Shown here one piece after another: positions 1 to 14,364 of a DNA stretch of 64,000 nucleotides; the first letter of the stretch is position 1; each line of letters begins with the position of its first letter. The notes beneath the pieces are model-generated. The model was not told the DNA's origin. It ran no database searches and saw only the letters and a program-made list of their open reading frames with translations. Origin of the DNA: Anagrus nilaparvatae. Lineage: Eukaryota; Arthropoda; Insecta; Hymenoptera; Mymaridae. The position numbers and the translations under genes are program-made. The stretch is taken from positions 22,134,001-22,198,000 of the forward strand of contig JAKSXM010000014.1 in NCBI GenBank assembly GCA_022575985.1, given 5' to 3'.

Positions 1-225
1 AATTCACACATATAGTTTGTATTAAAATTTCCTTTTTACCGATAATTTGTGAAGATAAAGTATGTAAAATAAATCGTCACAGAATTTTTTTGAAATGATA
101 TTACGTGATTTATGAGGTTGCTAAAAACTTCAGGTTCAGGTCACTTCACCTTAATAATTAAATTTAAGGTGAAAAAGGAGTAATGAAAGGAACATTAAGA
201 GAAGTGATCTAAAATTTGATTAAAA

Positions 226-267
226 TTTCTCACAAGTGAAATGACCATTGGAAACTATATATATAAG
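226..267 (+). repeat. Dispersed TCTCGCAAG element, copy 1
   Basis: TTTCTCACAAGTGAAATGAC followed by TATATATATAAG. Confidence 0.6.
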
Positions 268-3200
268 AGTAAAAAGGAGTTATAAATAAAATTTAATTAA
301 ATAAAGCAATTATTGGTACTTATTGAATTGTCATATTAATTAATCTCGAAGTGTTTACTTGTATATTATTATTTGTAACTTTAATTATTTAATTATTTTT
401 ATTGACTCAAGTACTTGAAGACGCTGATGATAGGTTGCAAGGTATCTTACATGGACCTTACTGAGCTATAAAACTTTGGTAATTTTGACGGGCTCATCCG
501 TTCTTAGCGCTAATTTTGCTAAAAAATAACACAAGGCATCCAAATATAGGATAAAAATTTTGTAATACGACATTATTCACTTCGAACTGGGCAACTTTGC
601 ACCCTATATCGTAATAATCTTTTTTGTTTTCATGCGCTTTATCAATAAAATCAATTGTGAATTTGCGAAGATAGTCTAATAATTTAATTCTATCACGCCA
701 TTCTTCCAGATCTATGCTAATATTTGATGTTTATTCCTTCAAATTTTTTTACTCAAAAATAAAATAACAAAATTATATTCTGGTTATTTTAAACACAATT
801 GTTCACAATGATGTATTTACACCAAGTCTCTTATTGAATCAAACCTAATCTTACATTAAGCTAAGCTTTAATTTTCATGCCAATATTTTTCATTGCAGCT
901 ACTTTGTGAAATAACTCACAGACTAGTATATACATTTTTCCAGAGAGATAGTAAACATATTTTCATTATTTATGTTCATAAATAATAAGTTTAATAATAT
1001 AACGCCTAAAGAAATAATATTAAATCGATTATTAAATTGATATAATTTGATTCATTTAAAATAAAAATAAAGAGTATTATAATTTACTTTTAACAAATGT
1101 AATTTATTAATATTCAATCGCATATATTATTAATTATATTGAAAAATAAAAAAAAAAAACTTTTCTTTTTACAAATAATATTCTTTAGATAACAATCTTT
1201 TTAAATTAATCATTTATTTTTATCTTATATTAAAATAAATGTACTTCAAATTACTGTATATAAAAAATTGAATTGAAAATTTTTTAAAAAATACTTCTTG
1301 TAATTTTATCAAGTTGTGTTTATTAATTTGAGTTTAATAAATTTTTAAATAAATTATAGTTTTTTTTAATTAAAAATAATTTTATCATTTATTATTTAAC
1401 TTCAAATTACTAGAGTAACGCCTTTTTTTTATTAAAAATTAATAATTAAATAAATAAAAAATTGATTTTAGAATTAATAAGCATTGGTATTACACTTTTT
1501 ATAATTGAATAATAATTATTTAATCATAAAAATTTTTATTCAGTACTGTAAATTAGAGCAATTCCTTTAAATTATTGTTTTAGAGCATTAATACAATATT
1601 AACTCTAAAATTTGATTTAAATAAATGACCTTCTTCAAGCAAATAATAATAAACACCCACTGAATACAAAAAAAAAAAACTAAAAATTATTCTTTTTTAA
1701 TTTAATTTTTGTCCTCTTTTAAATATTAATAATATTTATCAAGAATTATAAATGTTCACTACATCACGGTGGGTCTGGCAACGATCGATTTATAATACCA
1801 CATATATTATGTATTCTTTCTCTCTAGGAGGCGAAACATCCTTTCGTTTGTAAGAATAAAATTTTTTTTTAATATATATTTTTTTTAATTTAAATTATAT
1901 AAATGTGTGTCTTATTATTATTGTTATTTTCTTTGTTTTTAATTTTTAGTACAGCTAAATAGTGAAAGAAAAAAAATATTCTTTAACTAAATCGCCTACA
2001 CGATTATCGATTTTAAGATTATCTATATAAAAAAATAAAGGTGTTGCATTTTATAAAGGACAAGAACAGGAATTGACCGACTCTGAAACAAATTGCAATT
2101 ATTCATTCTTATGTGTATAAATTTTTTTTTTTCACTGTATAAAGGAATATACTGTTAGAAGATTAGATTGAAGAATGTTGCTGGAGAAAACGGTATTTAA
2201 ACTTTTTTTTATTATTTTGTTTAAAAAATACTAAAAAAATGGTAAATATTGAATATTTCAATGTAATCTTGAATTAAAATTTCTGTTTGAATTTACATTC
2301 TAAAATTATATATATAATAATACCTTTATATTATGAAAAATAATTGCAAAAATCAAAATAATTTTTAAGTTTACAAGTAAAAAATCAGTTTGCCAGAAGT
2401 AAATTTTTGTTAAGAAAATATTGTTTCGTTCAAGGTTTAGTTATTTGTAATCTTGTAGACCACGAATGCCATGAGCTAGATTGATCGTACTAAACAAAGG
2501 ATTATTCAAGAATCAGTATGTATCTTGAAGCTATCATGAAATTGTAATAGAAATTTTTTTTTATTTAATACAACAAGAAGTACCTATGTCAAAATTAACG
2601 GTAAAAAATAATTACAATATTTTTTGAAAATTTTAATTTTACTAGATTTGTTGGTTCCTTGCACGGGCACAAATACCCAAAAAGTACTTACTTGTAAATT
2701 AGCGAAAAATAATTATGCAGTACAAAGAAATTTCACTATACTTCACGAAATTTATGATTGTTAATGAAATTTTACAAAATTATAAAAAGTATCCAAGACG
2801 CAAAATTTTTGGTACTAGAGTGATCAATAACATGACTGCTAAACGTTCATGCTTGGGTATACACTGAAAAAAAAATCCGTTAGCCAAAAGTGGAAATATT
2901 CCACTTGTGGTTTGCGTAATTCATTTTTCATCTTAGATTCTGCTTGTGGCTAGCGAATTTCTTTTCCTTTACGAAAGAAATATTAAACTAAATCTAAAAT
3001 TAAAAAATGCGGAAGAAATATTAAACTAAATCTCAAAGACATTAAATTACGTAAGTGTTAAAGAAATCCACAATAAATATGGCTCATAAAATAAAAATAA
3101 AAAAAACTAGTATCATCATCATCATCATAATCGTCAGCTATTAACACTTTTTATGGTTATTTAAGTAGTACTAATAAATAACCAATGGTTAAATGTGGTT

Positions 3201-4864
3201 TTTGTGGTTTTATGTACCGACGCGACGGATATAAAGAATATACACTTATGTCATTTTTATTTTTTATACATTTTTAATAAATCTTGTTTTTTTTTGTGCT
3301 ATTTTAATATTGATTTATAATTTTTGGCCAAGATTTATTTCGTACCCTTTTTTTTATTTATGAGATGGTTTTTTTTCAAAATTTTGCAAAATTAGAATTT
3401 CAATAATTTGTTTTTAAAAAATCAAATAAATTAGTACACGAGAAAAACAAAAATTAAGTTAGGAATGTAATGTATGATGATAAAATACAAGCAATTAATA
3501 AAAAAACAAATACAAAATTACAAATAATAAAACAAGTAAAAACAAGCGTGTCTCTCTTTTATATTATTTGATCAGTAAAAAAATATCATTTGAATTTTTT
3601 ATAATAAAAAGCCCACAGGAGCTCTTAATAGTAATTTTTCAACTTGAAAAAAAAAACTCATATATATAAAATATGATTTATTAAAAATTTATTTCATGAT
3701 ATGTTAAAAAAAGGAGACACACCCTAACACTAAAAATACGCAAGAGAGGAAGCCGGTATTATATTTTACCTGTTTTATACATTAGGTGGTCCAGTAGTAT
3801 CCTGTTTATGAATAATTTTTTTAATTGCATTAATTTTGTATGTAAATATTTTCGTATATATAAAAAATCATTTATCAAAATTAAATATCTGAAGAACAAA
3901 AATACATCATTTATTTTAGCTACTTATCAATCAATCATATTTTTTTATGTATTTTGACTGATTTTTTTATAATAAATAAAAAATAAATAACTTAGCACTT
4001 TAAAAGATCATTTTTTATTTTTTAGTTCATTGGGAATCAATAATTAATATGAATAATGATTTTTTAAACATTTTTACGTTTTTGGTATTAACAGATGTTT
4101 TTATTTAGAAAATTATTTCATTTATCTAGCACACGCTGGATTCGTTCCAAAATTTTTTTCAGATAAAAAAATTACCTTATTTTGTCTAAAAAAAAAAAAA
4201 TTTTGTTTTAATATTCAAAAAAAAAATATGAATAATTTTAAAATTATTTTTGTTTAAATTAAAATTTGTATGAAAAAATTTATGGCTTGATTCCAATGTC
4301 AATAAAATTTAAGATGTATCAAGTTCATAAAGTAATTTTCTACTTCTAAGATTATACAAAACATTTAAAATAAATAATTATACCAATCATTTTTGTTCTT
4401 AAAAATATTTTATTTTTTGTCTCTTTATGTCTTCTGTAAGTAGTTGAATAAACATTGTATAAATATAGTGAGATTATATTTAATTGTTAAAAATAAAAGT
4501 AATAGTGTGTTATTTTTAATTAGAAAAATATTTACTCAGACATTTTAATTAGACTTATGAAATATTTTGGTTTTTGAATAATTAAATAAAAATTTTTATT
4601 AACAGGATTTTAGATATTTATACCGATTGCTATTTAATAATGCTGTTTTAGCAACACAACTAAATTTTTTTGCTTCAATATCTAACCATTTTTTTATTTT
4701 TAAACACTATATTATGACTTTTGTACGTTAAAAAATTATATAATTAATAATAAAAATAAAATTATAATAATAATTATTTAATATTATAATTTTATAATAA
4801 TGAAATAAGAATAAAAGGAAAAGACAGAAAAAAGTAGAGAATGAGTTGAGCTAATTGTAATCTT

Positions 4865-4901
4865 TTTCTCGCAAATGAAATGTCCATGAAGTATTATATA
4901 A
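4865..4901 (+). repeat. Dispersed TCTCGCAAG element, copy 2
   Basis: TTTCTCGCAAATGAAATGTC, then TATTATATAA. Confidence 0.6.
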
Positions 4902-5176
4902 CCCAACGTATAGAATAAATTTCGTACTTAAAATATTGTAATTTAAAGATAGGCTTTAGAGTTGTCTGCATCTTAATAAAAATACTTTTACAAAATTAAA
5001 AATTTTGGATTAATCTCTTCACCTGGATAGTAATCGCAATATCGATTGATTCAAGGCTTTGAAGTATGTTAAAGTTAATAATCATATTTCTGTCTCCAAA
5101 TTGATCTTTTTAAATTTCACTATATGAATTATATTTATTATTTATCTGTGATTTAAATTGTACAGGAGAAAAATTT

Positions 5177-5284
5177 TATACGGCCTTTGTCCATAAATAA
5201 AGAATGCCCTAAATCACAATTTAGCATCGTAATTTACTTCAGGTTTGGGGCATTCTTTACTTTTCTGGACAAAAGTCATAAATA
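5177..5284. repeat. Imperfect hairpin, MITE-like
   Basis: TTTGTCCATAAATAAAGAAT then GCCC on the left pairs with GGGCATTCTTTACTTTTCTG then GACAAA on the right. About 108 bases in all, a mini foldback element. Confidence 0.7.
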
Positions 5285-8200
5285 TACTATATTTCTGATT
5301 ATTAGATGAAAATATCACTCTGCTAAATCACTTCATCAAATCAAATTCCTTAAGCCCAACGAAAATACAATATAACACAAAGCTCACTTCCAAAATAGTA
5401 ATCTCACTATTTAAATATTAATTTAAATAATTAAAATAATCAGATTCATCTGAAATTAAATGTAGGTTACAAATGAATTCTTACCGCATGTTAGCCCATT
5501 TTTATATGTGGGTTTTTAAACCATTGTACACATAATTGAAGCATGACTAATTACAATCCAATGTATTTTTTTAAATTATATGCAGAGACACAAAAATACA
5601 TTTTATTAAACAAAAGAATAAATTGATTTTTTTTAAGAACTGATAAATTACTTATTTAAAGGGTTAGAATGAGAAAATGAAAATTGTACCTGTTATACAG
5701 AAGTAAGTCATCTTTTGAATACAACAATAGACTTATAATATTAAAGGAATTTAAGCATAATAATATGAGAAATTAGAGCTTTTAAATTTGAATCCTTTTC
5801 TATTATTCATGGTAATTTTATCTATTGATTTAGAAAATATATACAGTACCGTTAAATTGAATATATAAATTATTTATAACACATTAATTCTTAAATTCTG
5901 AAAAATTTATTATTTGAAAAATTTTTTAAAAGATTTAGTTGCAAGTTTACAGTCAATGAGCTAAAAGTAATTGAAAATGTAAGGAAAATTGTTTATATTA
6001 TTTATTGTAAAATAGTAATTTATTGTCTATAATAAATTATGTATAGTTACTGCAGGCTGTTTTTGAATAAGTGAATATTAAGTATTTATTATTTTTCAAA
6101 TTTATGGGGAATATGATTGTTTTTAAGTACTGCAAAATTATTATTGTTCTTAAATATCTAAGATATTATTGAAATTAATTTTTTGGTTTGTTTTTTTTAT
6201 TTATTAATTCCTTTAAGATAATTATATGATAGTAAAATAATTGAAAAATTTTAAAATATTGTTTATTAACTAGAAAACTAAAATTTCTGTATTTAAATAT
6301 TGTACAAATAAATAAAAAGTAAGATGACATAAATTTTGAATAATTTCTTAATAAAAAAAAATAAAAAAATGTGTATAAATATTTTCTCATATATGCAAAT
6401 CAGTACAATAAAATATTTATTTAACACATTAGTAGATACAAGATATTTTTTTTTAATTTATAACTTTATAATAGAATTTACGTTAACAGAATTTTTAATT
6501 TTTACTAAATTTATAGTACATAAATCAGAATAACATAGCGTCGGATGCTGTGTGTATAAAATCTTTATAATGGCGGTTTCTCTCTTATAAATGTCGGCCG
6601 TCGGAATGATTTTATATTAGTACTTGTGTTTGTACAATAATAATAATAATTGATATACATTTCAGCAGTTGTGGCTCGTTTAAAACAACGTCTAATAAAA
6701 AATTTTCTATTAATATATTTATAAAATGAAAATTCTATTTTAGTGTCGCTTTTACAAATCTCACACTTTAAAATTAATTACTTTAATATACGCTCTAACA
6801 AGTTTTATATTAATTTTATTTATTTTTTTATTAAAAATTTTTACTTTCAAGGCCTATTGTAATAATCTAAAACAGGATATACGAACAATTGCTTATTTTT
6901 ATAGATAATTAATGATACCTGAAAAAAATATATACAATTTTTTTTTTGCTTGGCTTTCCTGATTAATTTTAAAAAATTACATACGTTTTGCTCCTTGTTT
7001 GTAAAATATAAAAATTCTTTTTTTTTTTTATGTAATGAAGCAATTGAGTTTTATGAGATCGTATTATGCTTCCTGTTAAATATTATTATCCCTTATATTA
7101 TGAAGATTAAAATATTGATCAAGAACATTTAACTTTTTCGAATAAATGTATTATTATTAATTTTTTTTCTTAAAACTACCTTTTTCCTGTTTTGGATGTG
7201 TATTTTCTTCTTTACCAGAAATTAGAACAAAAACATCATCATTACTTTTTTTTTTGTTATTAAAATGTTTCTCATTTTTTTTTACAGTAATTATATGTGC
7301 TGATGTTGTTATTAATAAGTGTTATAATAATTTGTTTTATGATTAAAATATTTATAGTACGTTTTTTAGCAGGATTTCTAATAATTTTAAAATGTTATTT
7401 TATCAAGTGTAAAAACTATTAAAATGTACACATTAGAAATTTTATGGTTTCTAATAATTTATTGATATATTAAATTATACTTTTCAGGATTTTGTTTCAG
7501 TACACCAATAGAGTTAGATTTTTAAATCAGGGGATTTAAAATAACATATTGAGAAAGTCTTAAAAAATTTTCGGGGAGTTCTATTTACTGAAAATAGATT
7601 TTTTTTTCAAATGTAATAATTTTTGGCCAAAAAGTTTAAAAAATTTTGAAAAAAATATTTTTCAGTTAAGTTTAAAGTCAAAATACAGTAATGTACATTT
7701 TCAGTAAATTTTGGCTTCCATTTTAAATGTGACACTTTTCATGTGAAATAAGAAATATTCGTTTTTTGATAAATAAGGTTTCTTACATCCAAAAATTTAT
7801 TAAAAACAAAATTTTTTCAAATAAAATTAGCATGGTGGTCTGTACGAATTTTCAAAATTCTTAATATTTATTTACTTAAAGTTTCAAATAAAATCCAAGT
7901 TAAATACTAGCATAACTCAAGTTACTCAAAAATTCAAGTGCATTAATCCACAAGATCATAGATTAATCCAACAAAATTATATAAATGTACGATTCGCAGT
8001 AGCAAAGACAAGTTTTATTAATCTACCCTCGCCAGCATTAACGTAATTAAAAAATAATTAACATAATTAAAAAAATATTTTTTTTTTTTTTTAAAGTAAT
8101 GTAAACGCAGAGTAACTTTTATAATCTCTTAATATAAACACATATTCATGTTTATCAGTACAATGTCAGTGAAAAAAAATGTAAAGGCATTTATATAAAG

Positions 8201-11097
8201 GCTACTCTTTTCGTCGAAAAAATATATAATATAATGCTTGGCGCCATAACTCGTCATAGTATTTCTCTTTGTTTCGTAAATATATTTATATGTGTGAGTG
8301 TATGTGCAAAAAAAATGTGAAATATTTTAGCTTTATACGTTCCTAGAGCCCAACAAATGAGCCTTATGCTTTTGACGTGTTATATGCGAGTGACAAGCAT
8401 GCGGAAAAATAGTCGAAAATTTTTTGACCTTTTTTTTTTTATTTTATTTCACATTTATAATGAAAAATTATATTATTTTACATTTTCTAAATAAATAAAT
8501 TTTGCAATATTAAATTATATTAAATTAACACTGATGAAGAAATTATATTATTATATATATATTTCAACATATAAAATATTTATAATGAAAAATCAAGTAA
8601 ATAATTACCTTGTCAGTCTCAGCTAATCAGTAAAAGTAATCAAGCAAAAAGTATAATTTTTTATGATATAATATATATTTTCATGTTTTTTTTTTTCGTT
8701 TTATTTTTCTATGAAACATGTAAGATAAATTTTTATTAGAAAAATAAACCCCACCCTTAAATATATAAACATTAATTTTATTAAAATCTTTTTTAAATCA
8801 AGTATATAGAAAAGAAAAAAAAAATAATTTGTAAATTACTTTATAAGCTGTATAAAAGTAAGTATTTATTGCCTGAATCTATAAAAATATGTTTTATACT
8901 AACTACCGGTTATCGTAATTCCGTTATTACATTGCATTTATAATCAAAATCCTTCATTAAATAAACTATCTGCATGTATTTCTATAAGGAAATTTATATA
9001 AAGTGTTTTTTTTTTCAGAGGACTGGTTATTTGAGTTAAAATCTTAGATAATAATTTTAATCGTATTCAAGTGTTAATAAGTATAAGCTTAAAATATAAA
9101 ATATATATATTACAATGTTCAGGCCTGAACGGCTAATTCGTAGTCACATTTTTTTGATGATAGGTTCCAAAAAAAATGTTTGAGTTTTTGTGTTTTTGGG
9201 ATGTTGAATATGAATACGATATCCGTTTTTACCAAAAATGATCCAGTTGCTCGCACATTTGGAAATTTGAGGTTATGATACTTGTTTTTTTGTCTGTGAG
9301 TATGAGCAAGGGAACCGTTTACCTGAAAATCTCTAGTGCCTTGAAGTAATTTTCGGTAATTTTAGGTTCTTTTTTGTGGTTTATTTGAGCAACTAGAAAA
9401 TCTTGGGTAAAATCGGAATTCATACTTGTGTTCAGGGACTCAAAAGATATAATTAACAGATAAAATTTTTGAAAAATTAGCAAAACAGAACCTAAAAATT
9501 CTTTTTTGGGTGACTGGCCCATTTTCTGTAAAAACGTATTTTATATACATTTTCAGCTTCACTACCTAAAATATGGTTAAAAAAGTTTATAGACCTTCAT
9601 CAGAAAAATCCAGACCTACATTATTTATTTCAGGAAAACTGCGTTTTTCACATTTTTTTAATTGGATTTTAGAGAATTCTCTTCTTTTTAAATTTGAGAA
9701 GAATTTAATTGGGAGATCTGGTTTAGGTAGAATTTCCATTTGGAGAATGATTCGGGACAATATATTACGAACAAACGCATAACTTTTTAATATTTTTAAG
9801 TCACAAATTCTACTAACATCCAATGAATTATTAGGTTTGCAAAATAGTTCCAACTCGACATATTCAAAATTTATTGTAATCATCAAGTTGAAACAACGAT
9901 TGTATGTTATTCATGGCTGTGCCCCACTTGCTGTTTATACTAAACGGTAAAAGCTGTGCCTGTACCTTGAGGAAAGACTACAAACCTTGAATTATATTTT
10001 TTAATTATTAATGTTTTGTAATTCACAATTCGACTCTGTACCTATTTGTCTGCCAAGTGCCAACCAGGGATGGCAAATTTTTACTTTTTTTTACGAAATA
10101 CATTACATATATAAAATGCATAAAATGGAATATAATTTCATAAAACAGAAAAGCGATACAACCGGAAAAATGATAGGAATATGCCAGAAATGTGGTAGCT
10201 GGCAAACAAACAAACGAACCCAAACTGCCAATCGGTGACTTTTTACACTTTTTTAAGTAACTATTAGGTAGTAATTTTTATTTATATTAATTTTATAAAA
10301 TTCGACATATAATTTTCCTATTTTAAACAGCTTATATAATATTAAGATGTAATTTCTTTTGCGAGAAAAAAATTGTAAATTTGCATATTGAAAAATTAGC
10401 AAATTCAATCAATTGAGAGTGAAACAGAAATTATGACTGATAAATAATAAACTTGAATATTTGCAATTTTAAGAAAAAAAAAACAATTAAGGACCAACAG
10501 AACATTTTTATTTGCTCTTATGAAATATATGATAAAAAAACGTTTTAGAAAATTTTATGATAATTAAAATTTAGAAACTTTTCGTTAACGTTCATTCTTT
10601 GTCTCAGGAGCCTAAAGGTATCTAATTTTTTCAGTCACAAATAAAACTCGAAATAAAATTAAACTTCACCTACCTTCCCTATCTATGGGTCATTTTTCCT
10701 TTTCAAAATTAGAAAATTTTTTTGTAGTTATTATTATCAGTATTATATAGCATTAGCTGAATTTTATAGATGTCTAAAAATTTACTTATTTTAAATTGCA
10801 GTTTAATCTTTATATTTAATATAAACATGTTATAATATAACACAGAGGGTTTATTCAAAATTTATTTTTATATAACTCATTCATAAATTGCTCAATTATA
10901 AGGATTTTAAATTCTAATAAATAATATTATATTTAAAATAAAATAAGTTTTATTTTCATATCTGTATATTTATAAATAACCACATATTGAATACTTAAAA
11001 AAATGTTAATAATTCAGTATATGTATAAAAGTGGTAATATCAGTAGCTTGAAATACCGGTTCAATTTTTTTTTGGTTACAAATATATAAATATATAT
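5285..11097. other. Intergenic DNA without genes
   Basis: AT-rich. A GC-richer spot at 6535-6615 (ATGGCGG, GTCGGCCGTCGG) stands out. About 9115-9990 has the palindrome GTTCAGGCCTGAAC (9118-9131) and overlapping open frames on both strands that look like repeat remnants. Near 10070 AGGGATGGCAA resembles hAT-type ends, but no partner end was found. One dispersed element copy at 10331-10367. Confidence 0.45.
10331..10367 (-). repeat. Dispersed TCTCGCAAG element, copy 3
   Basis: Minus strand: TTTCTCGCAAAAGAAATTAC, then ATTATATAAG. Confidence 0.6.
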
Positions 11098-11480
11098 TTA
11101 TCTAGAGGGAGAGAGAGAGTTAAATTCTGGATTGCTTTGCTACCTCGATTTTTAGCTTTTACAAGAGAGAAGAGATGGATCATCCATCGTGTCGGCAATG
11201 AATCATGAGAGCGCTTGCCTTTTACACACTACCAGTTATGATCACAAATACATGTACACATATATACGGATATGCCATAAAACAAAGTAAAAACTTGTGG
11301 ATGAAAATGCGTATAGAGGGTTTTTTTTATATACACGGATGTGCACACACACAAGGAAAGAAATAAACACACATTTATTTGAAAGAGATGAAGGAAAAAC
11401 TTGCGGAAGTCCGTTCTTCCGGTGCGTCGCACAACGGTATGGAATTTTCCATTTTTCAAAAATAAAAGCAACCACAGTTT
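11098..11480. promoter_or_regulatory. GAGA-containing island
   Basis: Starts with GAGGGAGAGAGAGAG (11105-11119), then a GC-richer segment with CATCCATCGTGTCGGCAATG and GAGAGCGCTTGCC, and further on GGAAGTCCGTTCTTCCGGTG around 11405. Four overlapping open frames on both strands go with it and none looks real. Possible enhancer or Polycomb-type element; evidence is composition only. Confidence 0.25.
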
Positions 11481-13283
11481 TGCCCTCATTGTTTGGTTTG
11501 TCAGATCTTTTATATATTTTTATATTATAACGATACTATTTTTTTATAAAGTATATACAGTTGATTCAAAAAAAATTATGGGGGTGTTTTTTAGCTAAGG
11601 GTTCAAATCGCTAAGGGTTCTGTTATATATTTTGTAGCAATGTCTTATATGAAAAGGATGTTAGCTTGATTGCTTTATAATGTTTTTATATTTATTAGAA
11701 ATATAAATATAGAAACTTATTTTTATTTATTTTTTACTTTTATAGAGCAATCTGAACAATTTATGTACTCTGAAAAATTTTTTACGTGGCAAGTATTTTC
11801 ACATTTACACATATTCTCAAATAGTTGAAACTAAAATGGACCTTAGAGTTAAAAATTTTGAATTTCTCTTAAAAATTTATTTTCAATTTTAAAAGCTAAT
11901 TTCTTTTCTGAAGATCTATTTTTTACCTTTGGTAACCAAATTTAACATTGAAGGTACATTTCTTTCACAAAGAACCATTTAATTAAATATTTTCTTGTAC
12001 TGACCAACAATATCATAAAAATCTTACAGAGTACCTTTTTATTTATGTGTGAAAATAACAAAAAAAAAACTGTAAATTAATGATGATAATAATGATTAAT
12101 GACATACTAATTGTTTGTAAATTATTTATTCAATAACAAGAAATTGATTGATTAATGACACATAAATATGATATATTTTAAATATTTAATATAATTAATT
12201 TATTACGTCAAAATAATCTTTAAAAAAAATCATTATTATGATAAATGAAAAAAATTTTTTTACTCAATGTCAATATATATTTCTTATTAATTTCATTAAT
12301 CATTTTTTTCTCACGTTTTTTAAAAAATAAAAATTTTTTTTGCTAACGATTATTATCATATACGTGTTAAGAATGACAAAGAATGTTTACAAGGATGAAA
12401 AGTTTAGTGAAAAGGAGGTAATTAGCCATATAAAGTAAACTTCATAAATTTAAAGTAGAAATATAATATATTTATAACATCTTCTAACCCCTTTTCTTCA
12501 TCAAAATGACATTTTATCTTACATAAGACGTTTAAATGTCTTCTCTTCATTTAAAACAATGAATATATTTTAATTAATTCAACAAAAATTTCTTTTACAC
12601 TTTTTAATAAGAAAAATAAAACAATGTAACATTAATAATTTTTTTCCTTATATTTTTTAAACATATGTCGTAAAAACATGTAACAATAGAGCTCCTGGTG
12701 TTTATACTTGGTTTTATAATAAATTTCCGCCCTCACATACTTTTTATGTACATAGCAAGAAAAATATCTTAAAGAAGCTTAAAATAAAAAAAAAGAACAA
12801 GCCTATTGTGTATGATAAAAATATAAATCGAGAAATGGCCTACTTATGTCATTTATTGTCATATCTAATAAGAAAGATCGACAATGTTACGTGTGTATCG
12901 AAGACAATGAGCTTTTAAATCTGTATAAATCCTTAAAATGGAAAACTGTACATATGAGTTTTTAACTTTTTTTTCTTCTTATTGTCATTGTTGTTTCTTC
13001 AAACATTTTCTTCGAAAAACTTTTTTGTAACTTTTGTACTGCAGCAGAATTTCAATGAGTTGGTACTATTTAACAAAAAAAAAGGTGTAGAAACAAAAGG
13101 TAAAATTTTTTATGTGTATCATTAATTTTCATCAAAATTTGACAAAAAATCAATTTTATTCGAATAAATAAATAATAAAGACTTTTAAGTCGCTAGCAAA
13201 AAAAAAAATGGAAAGAATTTACAAATGATAAAACCAAAGCACACATATACATATATATATAGGGAATAGAAGAAGGCGCAGCA

Positions 13284-13357
13284 AGTGGCTCGTACGTCAG
13301 CCGGTGGCTCGTAAACGTCAGCAATGGTGCTCGTAAACGTAAACGTGATGCTATAAA
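13284..13357. repeat. Short tandem repeat with CpGs, then a TATAAA-like box
   Basis: Three imperfect units of about 20-22 bases around GTGGCTCGTAAACGTCAGC, followed by GCTATAAAGGG (13350-13360). It lies 0.5 kb beyond the end of the small cysteine-rich gene. Could be a degenerate minisatellite or a promoter-proximal array. Confidence 0.5.
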
Positions 13358-13773
13358 GGGATGTACCCACAAGTACTATACATAACAATTTACTATTCTA
13401 TCCTTTCTTCTATAATTTAACTTTCTTTGTCTACATATTTATGTACTTATATCAAATTGATGAAGAGATATGAAGATATATATTTAAAGGATTGCGAAAT
13501 TATTATTATTAAATATACTGATTTGTTTCTATCATTGTTTATCAATTTAACTAAATTGCTCAATAAATTTACAATATCTTTAATTTATTGTCTTATATAA
13601 CCAAATTATATACACTTTATTCAATATAACTTTTCTATTTTCAATAAACAATGTTTAAAAATAAAATAATTGCTTGATTGTAATAATTTTTATCGATTTT
13701 AAAATATAATTTTCTATCGAAAAAGTGAAATATATTAATTAAAAAATAATAAAGTAAAATAAAACTTTTATCG

Positions 13774-13810
13774 TTTCTCGCAAGAGAAATGACTTTTTAA
13801 CATTATAAAT
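13774..13810 (+). repeat. Dispersed TCTCGCAAG element, copy 4
   Basis: TTTCTCGCAAGAGAAATGAC, then TTTTTAACATTATAAAT. This is the copy closest to the apparent consensus. Confidence 0.65.
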
Positions 13811-13876
13811 GAATCTTCATAATCAAAATATCTAATAATACAATTTTCAATCAAATACTATATTTATATAATTAAA

Positions 13877-14028
13877 TTAAATACATTGAATTAGAATTTT
13901 CACTTTTATATTCCTTCTTGTGGATGCAGCTCTTTTGACAGCAACGTAATTTTTTATGCCCTTATAACTTTTAGATTCGTCTGCACTTGATGTATGTTTT
14001 AAAAAACATAAGGCTTTGGATAATTTTG
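13877..14028 (-). CDS. Unrecognised cysteine-rich small protein, last exon
   Basis: The acceptor is a good polypyrimidine tract (TTTTTTCTTTCTTCCAG) ending at 14029. CA at the exon start completes a GCA codon with the G of the previous exon, then the frame reads AKLSKALCFLKHTSSADESK and a lysine/arginine-rich end, with stop TAA at 13879-13877. The intron is 336 nt. The basic tail suggests a small nuclear or nucleic-acid-binding protein as readily as a secreted one. A phase-matched two-exon join makes chance less likely, but homology is unknown to me. Confidence 0.5.
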
Positions 14029-14364
14029 CTGGAAGAAAGAAAAAATAGTGATTAAATAATAATAGCAATGTTGTGCTTGTTTGATAAATAATTAGACTTT
14101 ATATTTACCATACGGTCCAAATACAACTGCACTGCAACTCATCATGATCAACCTTACTTACATTACAACGAAGAATTTTGGAAACTGGTAAACCTTTATT
14201 GATGTAATCTTTTTATACAGCTCCTTGAAAACAACCTATTTAAGTAAGGATTTGTTTGAATCCCAAAAGTAAGCAAATGCTAAAGGTGCTGAGAAGAAAA
14301 AAGCAAAAAACTATAATGATTTTATTTTTAATTAAATAAAATTTATAATTATGGTAAAATATAC

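Larger units (their letters stand above)
1..5176. other. Intergenic DNA without genes
   Basis: Extremely AT-rich. Seen: two copies of the dispersed element (226, 4865), an ATC microsatellite (about 3112-3127), a fragment of the MITE family of 43930 at 2795-2834, and a GC-richer spot near 1765-1790 (CACGGTGGGTCTGGCAACGA). No coding frame. Confidence 0.5.

Noticed and set aside
9587..9886. Minus-strand 99-codon frame
   Set aside because: Overlaps an open plus-strand frame in a repeat-like stretch; no recognisable domain and no supporting exons.
10011..10238. hAT-type transposon end at AGGGATGGCAA
   Set aside because: No complementary end (TTGCCATCCCT) was found downstream and no transposase is present.
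11229..11530. Overlapping open frames on both strands
   Set aside because: Four frames open at once indicates compositional chance.
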